Shown: one piece after another, positions 23,786 to 37,030 of the stretch | How the letters are laid out: the number at the start of each line of letters is the position of its first letter | Position numbering within the stretch: position 1 is the first letter of the stretch | NCBI GenBank assembly: GCA_027605045.1 | Contig: JAQFWX010000035.1 | Coordinates: 186,001-250,000 of the forward strand | Length of the DNA: 64,000 nt | Reading direction: 5' to 3' | From: Phallus indusiatus | Taxonomy: Eukaryota; Basidiomycota; Agaricomycetes; Phallales; Phallaceae | Position numbers and translations under genes: made by a program | Notes under the pieces: model-generated | Databases searched by the model: none | What the model was told of the DNA's origin: nothing | The model's input: only the letters and a program-made list of their open reading frames with translations

Positions 23786-24438
23786 ATGCCTTTACCTTCT
23801 CCCATGGCACGCCCTGGCGACGCGAGGCCGCCACTGCCAAACTCCCGAAGAAAAACAAGAACAACACAGCGACGTCACACGCGGCAAGGTGAGTTTCGGT
23901 TAATATGTGAGGAAATTCAAGGAGCTGAGGGGTCTTTAAGGCCAAAATCAAGATGCCGTTATGCGGAGACTGGATGACCAGCTCAACCAAATCAACGACC
24001 AGCTTGGCTGCATCAATAACAGGCTGGATGCCATGGACAATCGCACCATAAAGGGGCTGATCTTGGCCTCGCGGGTGAATAGGTTGATATGCTTTATTAT
24101 TGCTAAGAGACTAAAGCAATATTATTTGATTAGACGTACAACATGAACTGCTGGGATGGCGGCATCCGAGAATACGAGATTGTTTTGATGCCGAACGGAG
24201 AAAGCCCAGATACGCTTGTAAGATACCGTTGTTTGATGAATTTCCAGGCAACTAAGAGTTTGTATAGGGGCTTCCGGTGTTAAAAAAGATGGCCGATATA
24301 ATAGGCTTAACACTGGCCCAAGCCACAAGGTACTGCGAAGTCTACGGACTCCGTCGTCGTAATTTTCGTAACTTGAGGCAGCGTCAAGTCGCAATAGCGC
24401 TACATATTGGTGTTGGAATATGCGGAAATGTAGACTAG
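23786..24438 (+). CDS. Small coiled-coil protein of a mushroom-type family
   Basis: Recovered by joining exons 23786-23888, 23941-24074, 24134-24217 and 24268-24438. All phases agree (492 nt, 163 residues), with GT donors (GTGAGT, GTGAAT, GTAAGA) and AG acceptors. The middle has a heptad-like coiled coil, RRLDDQLNQINDQLGCINNR then LDAMDNRTIK. Next comes EYEIVLMPNGESPDTLGLPV, and a helical C-terminus with GLTLAQATRYCEVYGL and RQRQVAIALHIGVGI. From memory, Agaricomycetes carry an expanded family with this order: coiled coil, a short acidic link, 'GLPxL', then 'AQAxxY...RRxAIAxHIG'. Function is unknown. The N-terminus is uncertain because the frame is open upstream of 23786, so an extra 5' exon may exist. 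Confidence 0.6.
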
Positions 24439-26096
24439 ACTGGATGAAATATAGAGTAGAATTTAGGCACAGACACAAGAGTCCAGACTTAAGATGGGGC
24501 GCAATTTCTTCACTAAATACTCAATAAAACGGATTGTACTAGTTAGACAGGCTCATCGTTTCCTCTTGCGAGACGCCCTCTTAAGTTTCAGGCTGCAGCA
24601 CGCCTAATGAGAATGATCTACATTTGCTATTCAAGAATAACGTACAATTGGAGCTTGAGAGTCATCGTTTATATTGAGCAAGAAGAAGTCTCCTTCATTA
24701 ATTAAGCCTCAGGCACGTTTATTGACAGTAAGACGCGTTTAGATTAGCTTAACTCCCTGCTTCGTAACTGCATGTACTTGCATATAATGCCAGCCTATTG
24801 ATATTTCCTATCAACTACCACGACGACCTCACTCCGGAACAACGCAATGAATCATGACGAGGTAGGAAAAACTGACATCGGTAGAAGAAATTAGCGTATA
24901 ATTGCAATATTTAATTAGGAAACCCCCTGAAAGAAGTGAATGGGTGTTCCATAATATAGATATTGATATTATTATCTACAACTTGTGAATTAAAAAAAGA
25001 TGCTTTAATAAAAAAGTAACGAACATTGAATTACCAGTAGCACTCATATTTTAACTGTTATTACATACAAATACGAGACGGATTCCGAAGTAAGATATTA
25101 TTCTTTACTGCCAGAAGTTCGATGTAGTAATTAAAGGCCGCCAATACCGCCAAAACGTCGCGGTCGAATGTCTGGATTTGAAAACTGCAGAAAAGGTACT
25201 GTAGCGTGTTTTAGTTATTAGTAAGTGAAAATTTGCAACTTTGAAGATCGAACCAGACAGGTAACCATTGGCTGCGAATCGTAATAAATAGTTAGTAGCT
25301 CGTAAAGCCATTTTGAGAGAATGTACTAATTCCGGATCTGATAGTCAAGCTTGAAACTTCCGAACGGCTATACTTATGTATTATTAAACGCTTCTTGGAA
25401 GAAGTTATTCATGCTAATATGAGAATTATGGAAGGCTGAAGTTTGTCAGCTTTGGACGGAGTATTGATGTTCAAGGCAATTGCAACTAATTAGTATTTCC
25501 CGCCTCACCAAAAATCCCTGTCGACTATTTGAACAAGCCTCTTTTATCGTTAAATTCATTCACCGGGATGAGCTTTATGATATTCACATGATTTCACCAG
25601 TATAGATATTATTATCACCTCAGGACATTTCGTGTGGAGATTTCAGACCACGTGTTTCGCAGAGCTGACAACCTTCTTCAAAGATTTTTCCAGACGTGAA
25701 ACAACTATAAGACCATGCTAAGATAAGGATATCAATAATTCTCGTAAGGTCGAAGCATCCCGTTGTTATTAGGGAAATTTAAGGTTGACACGAGGCTTTT
25801 CCGACGTTCTACATGGGTCTAATCGAGACTACCTACGCATATATTGACCCGAGTGTCAACGAATATTATGCTATGTCACTATTGCGACAACAGTCTTAGA
25901 ATCACGTCTATTGGACTATTCTTTGCTTCGCACTAGCAGCTTTGCTTTCACTTTGAGCACGACATCCCTAATTTTTTTTAGTTTTGTTCATCTCTTTTTC
26001 GACATAGATAGATAGATGGACTTAAATTTATACTTTAAAGTTACTTATAAATATTCGGAACTCGTCGGAATTCCACGATGTCGAAGCACAGTAGAA
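24439..26096. other. AT-rich intergenic region
   Basis: About 1.65 kb, AT-rich, with a short GATA microsatellite near 26005. A 68-codon minus-strand frame at 25105-25311 has no splice support and matches nothing. No terminal inverted repeats or transposase remnants were recognised. Confidence 0.45.
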
Positions 26097-26372
26097 TTAG
26101 AGGATACAGCTTGAAATAGACGTGTTATTCGCGATCCTTTCCGTCCACTTCAACCGAAATTCATCCGCGTGTTTGAGAAACTCTGGTGTCGTTATAGAAG
26201 TGTGGGTCGACAAATCTTGGGAGCAATGAGTTTGTCGACTTCCTTGTTTGAGCTGGTGGTGGTCCATGGTGACAGCCTGGGGCTTACCTATGTATGACAT
26301 GTCCATTAATAATGGGGGCGGGGTTTTTCCGTTGTTCACATAGTGTTGAACTGGCGAGATTATTACAGACAT
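26097..26372 (-). CDS. Unrecognised short ORF, doubtful
   Basis: A 91-codon frame from ATG at 26372. It contains PPPLLMDMSYIGKPQAVTMD and FLKHADEFRLKWTERIANN, the latter plausibly helical. A GTAAGC donor-like site after MSYI and an AAG 45 bp later could define a short in-frame intron. The frame is divergent from the chloride channel gene, 242 bp away. No family is recognised, and it may be a chance frame. Confidence 0.25.
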   Translation of the reverse strand: MSVIISPVQHYVNNGKTPPPLLMDMSYIGKPQAVTMDHHQLKQGSRQTHCSQDLSTHTSITTPEFLKHADEFRLKWTERIANNTSISSCIL

Positions 26373-26513
26373 TTAATTTCTATATGATTGTTTCAGAGTT
26401 GACTTAAAAGAAGAGAAGAAGCAGAAGATATCCACTTGACTGGTTACTCCTGGGGAGGTCCACCCCTGTATCGGTCAGTCCGAGACCGGACTATGCAAAC
26501 CGCGCATGTGCAG

Positions 26514-26540
26514 GGTATATACCAACTGGGTATAAGTCAT
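26514..26540 (+). promoter_or_regulatory. Possible core promoter of the CLC gene
   Basis: Two TATA-like elements, GGTATATACC (26514-26523) and GGTATAAG (26529-26536), lie about 80-100 bp upstream of the proposed start codon. Assigned by position only. Confidence 0.3.
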
Positions 26541-26614
26541 GCATCGCAATGTGAACATACAAACAGCAGTAAAAAGCTGCTAACACACCAATCGAAACCC
26601 CTGAAATTATCTTC

Positions 26615-29600
26615 ATGTCAATTGCCGTCGTCGATAATAGTGATGGTCCTCCACTCTCTTTCCCATACCCAAAGCTGTCCAATCAGACGCCCTCAGTCTG
26701 CACAAGACCACAACTACTATTGATGAGAAGCTACAGTCTGCCGCTTCCGCCACAATCATCTTTACCTTCACAAGCACAACAGCCGAATACTATTCATGAA
26801 CCGGGATCTCCGCACTGGCGGAGAGAACGACTGCTACGCATTGGCTCTGCCAACCGTAGTAGCAACGAACCGACCTCTCCCGAACTGCTGAATGAACCCG
26901 CCTCTCCTACGGTAGAACAGACTGAAACAGCAGCGTTGATGCCTACTAGGAACAGGAGCAGGACATATGGGACCGTATCTAGCTATCGCAATTATCGAAA
27001 CCGCGTACTGAGTCGCGAGAGTGGATTTCGCTATAACAGCACTCCTGCAAGTTTATCACGATCGTCCTCGATGGGTTTGCTTAGGCGTGCGTCAGCTTTC
27101 AGGAGACCTACAGACTACGATGATCCTGCCGTTAACTCAGATGGTCCTGCAAAAGACTCTGCTGAAAAACCTGGTGCCAACGGAATTCGGGTTTGGTAAC
27201 GCGTCAATTATTTTTTGCCACACTTCCTTTCCTTCATAAATTGTCTCTCAGGTATTCGAGTTTTACATCGATCGATTGGTTACATGACTCTGTAGGTGAC
27301 CCTTTCTTTTTTTCAAACCAAACAATACGCATCATATTCTAAATATGTGTTACTTACAGATCAAGGACTCAAGACGCCGTTCTAAACTTCGCAGGCGCAA
27401 GTCACTCCGAGGTCGAATCCGCAACGTGATCGATCGGAGTCTTGGATGGATCGTGGTCACGATCGTCGGAATTTTATCAGCAATATTGGCATTTCTTATC
27501 GTCCGTAGCGAGCAATGGCTCTTTGACCTCAAAGAAGGCAAATGCAAGGGGTCGCAATGGTACAAGGCGAAGCGCTTCTGTTGTCCACAAATGGAAACTA
27601 ATTCTATTACTGAGCCTACATGTTACAATTGGGAAACATGGTCGGATATTGCTCAGGCACTTGGCATCCATGCAGAAATTGAACATATATCATATATATT
27701 TATTGCAGTAAGCTTCTCTTTTATGCAAACGCGCTTTTTGGGTTGAACATGTCTTAGCTTTTACTTGCATCAATATCATGTCTCTTAACAATTAATTTCA
27801 CCGCATCGACATCATTTATAGGGAGAAAGGATTTTGGCGTACTTTCACCTTCATTTTTCAATTATGAGGCACACGACACCCAACCGAAACCTACACCCGC
27901 CGTTCAACCACGGAAAATCATGTATTTTGTCAGTGATTATTATTGTCATCACATCCACGATTGTTTTATCTATTCTTATAGGCCGCTGGAAGCGGTATAC
28001 CCGAAGTCAAGAGTATACTATCTGGTGAGCTATTGCCTACCCTAAAAAACTTCCATGTTGAGAAGTGGAATTTAGGTTTTGTCATCCATGGCTACCTTGG
28101 GGGACAGACACTTTTTGTCAAAGCCACAGGTTTGGCGTTATCTGTCGCCTCGGGTCTATCTTTAGGTATATACTGTTAGCCCCCAGTCTTCTAGCCTGTT
28201 TACTAATTCTTCCACTAGGCAAAGAAGGACCTTTGGTACACATAGCTTCTTGTGTAGGCAACATAGTCAGCCGTTGGTTCTGGAAGTATGAGACTAACGA
28301 AGGTATTCATGTCAATAAGTATCGACACTAGCACAAGTATTTATTTTATTCTTCGAAAAGGCAAACGACGAGAAATTCTCAGCGCTGCAAGTGCAGCAGG
28401 AGTAGCAGTTGCATTTGGTGCTCCAGTTGGCGGCGTTCTTTTCAGTCTAGAGGAGGTTTCATATTTCTTCCCAGCAAAGGTCATGTTGAGGAGGCAAGTC
28501 ATCTTTAGTTCAAAATTTAGTTATGTTTCAAATACATAGCTTCCCCTCAGTCTCTTCTGTGCCATTGTCGGCGCTCTAACTTTACGAATTCTGGATCCAT
28601 TTGGCACTGGGAAAATCGTTCTCTTCCAGGTTCGATATGATACAGTAAGTAATGTACTTGTTTAGTCCATGGCGTTACTTAGGACGTCGTAGGATTGGCA
28701 TGCATTTGAATTGGTTTTCTTTGCTGTCATTGGAACTTTTGGCGTAAGCATATTTAATGTCACACGTTATGGTTTCACATTTATGCAAAATTTCATTAGG
28801 GATTGTATGGTGCATACTTTTCCAAATTGAATTATTGGTGGGCGAAGAATGTTCGCGGCAAAACATGGCTTGGCTCATATCCGCTAACAGAGGTCCTTCT
28901 GGTAATTGTCTTCTTTTGTTTCAGAGAACCTTAGAGTCTAATCTCGTATCTAAGATCACGCTCCTAACGAGCCTTTTGTCGTTCATTAATCCATATACGC
29001 GTATGGCCGGAACTGAACTTGTCTATAATCTCTTTGCGGAATGTCACAAGGGAGAGTCGCATGAGGGATTATGTCCGAAGACCCACGAAAATATACATCC
29101 TCTTATGACAACCATAGGAATTGCTATGATCATCAAAGCAGCTCTTACAATCATAACGTTTGGAATCAAACTTCCAGCAGGGATCTTCATTCCTACTCTC
29201 GGTGTAGGAGCATGTTTCGGGCGAATCGTGGGGTTCTACGTACAATATCTATATTGGACCAAGCCGGAGATGTGGTTGTTCAAATCCTGCAACGGTGACC
29301 CTTCTTGTATCGTTCCTGGTATTTATGCAATGGTAAGACTCAAGAGGACTCCGCTTGATAAACAGCTAAACACATGAGTTTGGTAGGTTGGCGCTGCCGC
29401 TGCATTGTCCGGAGTAACGGTAAGTGTTTTTCGTTACAAAGGTCATTCCTGCTCTGACGTGAATGAGTAGAGAACAACAGTTTCCCTCGCCGTCATTATG
29501 TGTGAATTGACCGACACCTTGACATATGTAGTCCCGATTATGCTGGGAATACTAATCGGCAAAACTGTTGCTGATGCTTTTCAATCCAAGGGGATATATG

Positions 29601-30504
29601 ATTTACATATCGAGTAAGTGCAGAAGATACTGTATCCACCTTCTTTCGAAATATAATTGTTTTAGGTTATCTCAGTTACCCTATCTTGACAATAAGTCGG
29701 AATATCGCTGGGACGATCTTCAGGCGGCTGACATTGTCAGTGACCACCTCTTGCTACATTGGAGAACATTTTCTCACATGACTTTGTTGTAGGCTATTCG
29801 TGATGTCGAGGCTATCTATATCGACGAGGTGAATACCGTCCGGGGTTTATATGATAAACTTCAAACAGCCATGCGCGACGGATATGGAGATAGCGGATTT
29901 CCTCTCTTGCAGAAAGATGCTCAAGGTGCAAAGGTCCTTGGATATTTAGGAGTGAGCGAGCTTGAACATGCGCTAGGTAATTTTGACTCGATTGTGTTTC
30001 TTTCTCTCACCTCATACGCCTACCCAGCTATCGTAGCCGAAAGCGAGGACGCGGAGTGCTACTTTAATCCTAGAAGAAGTCATTGGAATCACCCTTTCCA
30101 GGATGACGGGTCCTCAATTATGTCGTCTGGGGAACTGCTCCCTAATGAGTTCAATTTCACCAAATATATTGACCAGGTATTATTATTATTAGCAGCCAGA
30201 AAAAGCATGACCAACAATCATTAACAAAACTGCGTTTCATTGATTGACAGGCACCGTTGATTGTTCCATCATGTGCGTCCCTCGAACTTGTGCAACAATT
30301 TTTCGTGAAGCTCGGGGCTCGGTATGTCGTGGTGCAGAACACGGCTGGGTACTGTACGTGTTCATATATATTTATCTGAATTGAACCCTGGGCTTGCTGA
30401 CATTCAGTAATATTACACTTCTTATTTGTTCAGTTGAGGGCGTGATCGAAAAGAAGCGTTGGCTAGGGTTTCTCCGCGAATTGGAAGAGAAGACGCAGAC
30501 GTAG
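26615..30504 (+). CDS. CLC-type voltage-gated chloride channel/antiporter
   Basis: Multi-pass anion channel or Cl-/H+ exchanger of the fungal CLC family with C-terminal CBS domains, probably endomembrane. The N-terminus is a long Ser/Pro/Arg-rich cytosolic region. Core motifs in order: [18 protein letters not shown] (selectivity filter), [20 protein letters not shown] (gating glutamate in GKEGP), [20 protein letters not shown] and SLEEVSYFF. Later come [37 protein letters not shown] (third filter motif) and [20 protein letters not shown]. Two CBS segments follow, the second including [11 protein letters not shown] and [18 protein letters not shown], and the stop is TAG at 30502-30504. About fifteen exons. 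The start at 26615 is the first ATG in frame; a start at 26723 (MRSYSLPLP) is also possible. Confidence 0.92.
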
Positions 30505-30867
30505 AACGCAAACACAATACTTATTAGCCCGCCTTCTGACAATATAATACATTATTCTATTGATATTGTACAGAAATAGGAGAGGTCAACATGAAGAAAA
30601 CATGAGGTAAACAGTCGTGATGTGGACGTTACATCATCCGAGTGATCGTGTTGGTACTGCCCTGCCACGCGTGATAAGCGTGATTGTGAACGAGGCAAAG
30701 GGAAAACTAAAAACTGATAAGAGTTGGGGCTTGCCGAGTCATTCTGGGTTTGCATAAAAATTTGTCTGATCAACCGGCATTGTTTCGCGATCCTTTAAAA
30801 CGTAACTAGCGGCGGCAACGATCTCCTTTCTTCTTTATATCCCTCTTCTCCCTTCTCCCTTATATCC
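30505..30867. other. Intergenic, CLC to HMT1
   Basis: 363 bp between two same-strand genes. It holds the CLC 3' end and the HMT1-like promoter, with a pyrimidine-rich stretch at about 30820-30860 just before the start codon. No other feature is seen. Confidence 0.5.
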
Positions 30868-33800
30868 ATGGCGGGCCCGTCGTCTGTGCTGGAGGCTCTT
30901 GTCGTTTTTCGTTTGGCAGGGCCGGGTTTATTAGTTTTATTAGCGTTTTCATCATGCTTTTTACGACCTTCATCTAACGAAAATAACGACGAAGATCTCC
31001 CAATTGTACCGGTTATTGTTGCACAAAAAGCTCCTCGCAGGGCTCTCATTCTGTCTTTTTTGACCTTCATTGCGTCTGCATACTTTTTGGATGGAGCTTT
31101 GATCGTAGCTCGTGCAATCATCAACGGTGTTTGGGAAAGCTCCTTGCCACAATGGCGTTTTCTGGAAATCTCGGATGTTCTTGGTTTACTCGCTTTCGCC
31201 GGTCTAGCCGCAATTGGCACGTGGAAAGACGTCAACGGCGTTGAAATCTGGACGCGCAGTCGAGTGAAGGTTTTCGCCATCTTCGCGTTGGTGGTGGACA
31301 TCACACAGACAGGCTTGCTGGGCAGCATACTCGACTTCGCGAGCGAGAAATCGGGCCCGCTGGGTCGTATTAATCTGCCAAATACGATTCATTTCTCATT
31401 GGTGGTTTTGCGCGTTATATTTCTCCTAGTCTTTACGGTCGCATTGTACTATCCACGCGTATCTTACCTCCCTGTTGGCCGCAATGTCGAAGAAGCCGAT
31501 CCGTCAGCTGGTCTCCTTCAGCCTGGCTCTTCTCCTCAATATGGTACATTCACACCACAGACTATCACGCGCTCTCATACCCCAGCACCCATTGATGGGA
31601 CACCATCCTCGGTAAATCCCCAAGTGAACCCTCCTAGACCCAGTGCGCCTGGTCCCCTCAAGCCTAGCAAAGAAGCCAACGAGGAACCGTCTTGGAAAGA
31701 GTTGGGACAACGCCTTAGGAAGCTTGCTCCCTATCTATGGCCTAAAAAGGACAAACGACTTCAGTTTCTTGCCGTATGTGATTTTTTTATATACAGCCGA
31801 TTTGGAGCAGAAAGACAACTAATGTTTTTTTTAGGGAATTTGCGTCCTGTTACTTGTTATCGGTAGAATTGTTAACCTTCTACTTCCTATCACTCTTGGG
31901 AAATTCGTCACTGCTCTGGAAGACCATTCCGACCCGACATCGCCTGTTCCGCTGCCGAGCTCGATGTGGCCTCCTTTACTTCTTTTCGTAGGCTTACGGT
32001 TCTTACAAAGTCCGGGTGGTATTTCGGCTCTGCGGGATGTAAGTGAACTTTCCTTTGACATGTAGCACTGACAGTAATGGAATCTTAGACTTTGTGGGCT
32101 CCCGTCATGCAATATTCTGACAGAGGTACGTTGAATGATTTGGTTTATCATTCTAGCTCAAATCATTTTCAGAAATGTCCCAACTCTCATTTGATCACCT
32201 TCTGAACCTTTCTCTTGCTTTCCACACAAGGCGTAAGACCGGAGAAGTCCTTCGTATACTCGACCGCGGCGCTGCTATCAATCACATCCTGGAGGTCTGT
32301 CTTATTATTATTCATCAGTCATATAGCTTCTTTGCTGATTCTTTGTAGTTGTTATTGTTCAACATCGGTCCGATATTTTTGGATATGATTGTCGCCTTGG
32401 GGTTCTTCTTCTACAGTTTTGGATGGCCATTGGCTACCGTCCTTTCGGTCGTAATGGTAGCATATGGTACGGTTCATTATTCAACCTTGACAGGTATATG
32501 TACTAATATCGAACTACAGTATATGCTAGCGTAAGCAGCTAATCATTATTATTATCTGTACGGAGATAGTAATACCTTTTATGATAGGTTATATTGACTA
32601 GATGGAGAACGAAGTTACGACGCCGTATGAATGACCGCGATGTGGTACGTGAATGCAAGCGAGCATTACCCTGGAAGTATTTATCTTGACTTGTGCGCAG
32701 ATAACACGAGGCATTCACACAGATTGTCTTCTCAACTACGAAACCGTTAAGTATTTCAACGGCGAACAACATGAAGGCCGTCGTTATCAAGACGCCATCC
32801 GTCAATACCAGGCTCTTGAATACCGTGTCATGGGTTTGTTTCGAATTTCTCTTCACTAGAGCATGTCTTGGAGATTGACTGTGATATTAGTTTCTTTGAA
32901 CCTTTTGAACTTGATTCAAAATTTGATCTTCGTGTGTATTTCCTTACAATTCGTATGTTATGCGATACTGACTCGTTTCTTCGTAGTCTCTGGGCGTTCT
33001 TGTTGGTAGTTTGCTTGTGGCTTCTCAAATTTTGGGCGGTCAACTGGGTTCCGATGGTCATCTCATGACTTCCAGTGACTTTGTTGTATTCATCACCTAT
33101 CTTGCTCAGGTGAGTTTTGTGGAACGACTTGTCAACTTCCCTTAACTGATGAAGGACCTTCTTTTCGTAGCTTTATGGTCCTTTGAACAGTCTCGGATAT
33201 ATCTATCGTTCCATCAATCAAAACCTTGTGGACACCGAACGGCTTATGAAACTGCTCGACGAGCCTCCGGAAATTAAAGACAAACCAGATGCGATAGACT
33301 TTGATATTGTGGATGGCGAAATTGAGTTCGGTAAGTTAACTACAGAAATAGAGCATTTCATGTCATTAATCTTTTCATAGATAATGTTAGCTTCTCGTAT
33401 GATGGCCGTGTCAAAGCTTTGAATGGCGTTTCGTTCAAGGTTCCCAAAGGATCTTCTGTAGCACTTGTCGGAGAAAGTGGAAGCGGAAAAAGCACGATTC
33501 TGAGACTTTTATACCGATTCTACGATCTCAAGGAGGGTGAAGGGCGAATTCTTATTGAGGGCCAGGACATTCGCGAAGTAACTCAACAATCATTACGAAG
33601 GGCAATCGGTGTGGTTCCGCAAGACAGTGTGTTGTTCAACGCGAGTATTGCGTATAACATCGAGTATAAATATACTTGTAATCTTCTTTGATGCGGCGTG
33701 TTACTCATAATTATTCTGATAGATACGGAAAATTCGGGGCTACTCCGGCTGAAATTCAAGCAGCAGCCCAGGCTGCTCAGATGCACGAACGCGTAATGTC

Positions 33801-35410
33801 TTTCCCTGATGGCTACGATACTATCGTGGGTGAACGCGGAGTGCGTCTTAGTGGTGGAGAGAAACAGCGAGTTGCCATTGCCCGGACTCTTTTGAAGAAC
33901 CCCCCAATTCTACTATTAGACGAAGCCACCAGCGCCTTAGATACCTCGACTGAAAAAGATATCCAAAAAGCGTTGCAGAATCTTGTTCGTAGATTGAAGG
34001 ATTACAAAGTATGGAATCATTACTGATGCTATCGCTAATTGTAGGTTAAGGGTCGATCTTCCCTGTCAATTGCCCACCGATTATCGGTAAGTGCTTTTTC
34101 GGTTAATTATTCTGCCCCTGCTCAAGCTCGCTATTCGTTGTATAGACAATCGCCAGCGCAGACATGTGAGTAACTTTAGTCCGAATTGTAGCCGTCAGCA
34201 ATGTCAATGCTCACCGTTTTATAGTATTCTCGTTCTCAAAGATGGTCAAATTGTCGAGTCGGGTCATTTCCGAGATCTTCTCTCACAAGGAGGTATCTTC
34301 TCCGCGATGTGGGAGAATCAAGCATCTGCCGAAGAAGCTGCTGAGATTGTGAACGCGTCCAATGGTATTCGACAAAAGGTCTCGGGGTATGTTGTTAATG
34401 AACCGGAAAGTCAACTTTTGCAGGCTGCAGCCGAGGAAGAACAACCTTCTGAACCTCAAGTCATTCACGCTGATAATGCACCTCCTCCTGATTCTACCGG
34501 ACTAGAAGATCCGTTCGCGGATAATTTCCAAGTTCCTGCTGACAGAGCATCTACGGTTGTTGAACAGCCCACAACAGACTCACCTTTACCCGTCCCGGTA
34601 CCCTTTCCCGAAACTCTTGACGCAGATGTTCAAGCCGCGGAACCATCAACCCAGGAGGCAGGAAGTATTGTTGAAACAGCCGAGTCTCCAGATCAATTCA
34701 GATTCATTGACGAAGGTTCGCGCAATGAGCCGATTAATCTCAACTCTGAAGCAGGCGAAGATGCGAAAAATGCGGCCGAAGACGTCTCATCTCCTGTGGC
34801 ATTCCCGTCGTCGTCGCAAGATAATGAAACTGGTCCAACTGAAGTCAACGATGCTCCTTCTGTTCCCATTTTATCTCCAAAGCCTCAGGTTCAAACCATT
34901 CCTGGACCTGTAGCATTCCCAACCGGAGATGCCGAACTGACACAATCTGCGCCTCCCACACCTGCACCTGTCACATTCCCAAGTTCAACACCGGCAGCTC
35001 TTCATCATCAGAGCGTGACCTTCAGTTCTGGAATCGCTACTCCACCTCGATCCGGTACACCCGATCATGAAAGTAAAGTTCCCAAGAGAATCAGAAAGAC
35101 TTCGCAGAATATTCAGAAATTCGCGAGAAGTTTGTCGTTTGCTGGGAAAAGGCAGAGCACTTCGTCGAGTATTACTAAAGTTGAGGGTACGGCTAGTGCC
35201 CCTGTTACAGCGGGACCTGGCACTCCCAGATCGTCTAGAGAAGACACCTCCGTCACTCGGGTTGGGGCCTCTGCTGGTGGTGAGGGTAGTATTGGTGGTG
35301 ATAGCGGAAGCAGTCTCGGACCTGATCGTGATGACAAGGACAAGGACAAAGATAAAGATAAAGAACAGAGAAAGAGCAGATTATTGAAAGGCAGAAAGAG
35401 CACGAAATGA
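30868..35410 (+). CDS. HMT1/ABCB6-type half ABC transporter
   Basis: Half-size ABC transporter of the heavy-metal-tolerance (HMT1, ABCB6) branch, usually vacuolar and moving phytochelatin, glutathione conjugates or porphyrins. It starts with an extra N-terminal membrane domain of about five helices (from [16 protein letters not shown]). A linker with [20 protein letters not shown] leads to the six-helix core; [19 protein letters not shown] and [20 protein letters not shown] are typical. The nucleotide-binding domain has Walker [10 protein letters not shown] (about 33475), Q-loop [13 protein letters not shown], signature [16 protein letters not shown], Walker [13 protein letters not shown] and switch SIAHRLSTI. 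The C-terminal tail is unusually long (about 350 residues from 34340), acidic and Pro-rich, with repeated PV(A/T)FP motifs (residues around 34795, 34905, 34970) and an ending with KDKDKDK. Confidence 0.93.
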
Positions 35411-36069
35411 GAAAATGAAAGGTCTATATGTAACACATCGCGACGTTCGAGGGTGTAGGTTTCTTTCCTTGCTGTCTACCGTGTTCGCTTATTTGTCTCG
35501 AAGTATTTTGGTTTCTGTGTTGGCGCATATTTTTTACGTGTTGTTTTCTTTTCTTTTCTTCTTTTTCAACCTTTCTTTTACCCCTTCCCAATCGCATTCT
35601 GTTTATCCGCAAAGCAATACCTGTTCCCATTTTTTCGATTTATTCCCATTTATGCATCCCCTTTAACGACTCAATAATGATTGCTTTTTCAACCAAAAAA
35701 AGAGGAACTTTTGTTTCTTATGACGTTACTACATCCATCGACGCAACGAGTTTTTGTAATGAACATTTGGCATATATCTTCTTCATACCCTGCAGCACAC
35801 ATACAATGTCATTTGTTCTTTGTTTTTTTTTCGTCTTTATCTTCAAGCATGTGCGATTTTCCTCTGTCATACACATTTTGATCATTAATGTAAAAGAGAA
35901 GTCAATTCATGACAATTCTAAGTGCAACACGTCGAGCATACTAGTTTGGCTAATCTCACGACAGAGCAAACTTGAGAGAATGTACTTTCATCTTCACAAC
36001 ACTTCAAGAATGGTTTTGTAAATTGATGAAAAACCATCTCTGCGTTTCTCTTGACCCATCCCATCCCAT
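35411..36069. other. Intergenic, T-rich 3' region
   Basis: About 660 bp downstream of the HMT1-like gene. T-rich and poorly coding; probably its 3' UTR and terminator region. No gene seen. Confidence 0.5.
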
Positions 36070-37030
36070 TCATAATATTGAGTTCCCCGAAGCTTGCTTT
36101 GAATTTTGTCCCATACTTCTTTTCTGTAAGCCTGAAGAGATCGTATCATGTAGTTGGTAGGTTAACCGGGAAATGGACGACTCAGGGACTTACAATGCAA
36201 AATGCTATACATTATGATTTTACTCCAGTTAAAGATAGCTATGAATACTACAGTCACCACAACGCAAGTAATCCATACCGCTTGGGGCTGAGTATATCTA
36301 GCAAAACATAGGACAGAGATCAACAGGAATGATACACCGAATCGCATGAAATGGACTGTCCACCGTCTTGATGATTCGTCTAGATCAACATATAGCTGCA
36401 TTATCTGGTGTTTTATCCCTCTGTCTTCCGCAGGAAATAGAAGGGACAAGTGTTTTTGAAGTCCTGGATCAAAATGTGTAAACAACGTGCGACGGACGGC
36501 CCAAAATTTTCTGCTTTCGCTGATTTCTTTGAGCAAGCTTTCTCTTAATGAACTTTAATTTCTGTGGATGCGTCGGCAAGAGTCTCTTGAATACGGTCGA
36601 GTCGCTCGGTATCCATAAACAGGTGACCTGGTGTCTGAGCATCGGATATCGATTTCTTCAGTTTAGCGACGTGAATTACTCCCTGGTTGGCACCCAGGAT
36701 ATCGAATACCAATCCAAGAAATCCAAAAGCATTAGCGGCCACTTGGATCTTCGTATCGTTTTTATCCACTGTGAGAGCGATAATTTGGGCTTGAACGCCG
36801 GCGACGAAGGTGACCTATACCGAGTGGTTTCAATATCTTGGGTTCTGAGGGCGCAAATATGAAACAAACAGCGTTCTTACCACTAGCACAGCCGAATTTA
36901 CTGATTCCAGGATACGTGTAGACTCAGTAATCTGCATCTGAGTGAAGGTTGCGCGATATCCACTGTCCCTGCGCAGGAAGTTTAAGGCCTTCACAGATGA
37001 AGACTCGAGATCATCCATCACAGTAGACAT
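36070..37030 (-). pseudogene. Tandem copy A of membrane-protein family, frameshifted
   Basis: Same three-exon plan as copy B. Exon 1 from ATG at 37030 has ESSSVKALNFLRRDSGYRAT and ends at a GTAAGA donor. Exon 2 runs VTFVAGVQAQIIALTVDKND to IQETLADASTE. A third exon (36131-36070) reads LQKRSMGQNSKQASGNSIL. Relative to copy B, exon 2 lacks 10 nt at about 36545-36570, which throws the frame into an early stop (STEIKVH). Downstream, the conserved frame resumes from about 36540 (EISESRKFWAVRRTLFTHFD). Unless an unseen intron bridges the site, the product is truncated before the C-terminal membrane helices. Confidence 0.65.

Noticed and set aside
25105..25311. 68-codon minus-strand frame in AT-rich DNA
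   Set aside because: Possible exon joins lack consensus donors and no homology is recognised.
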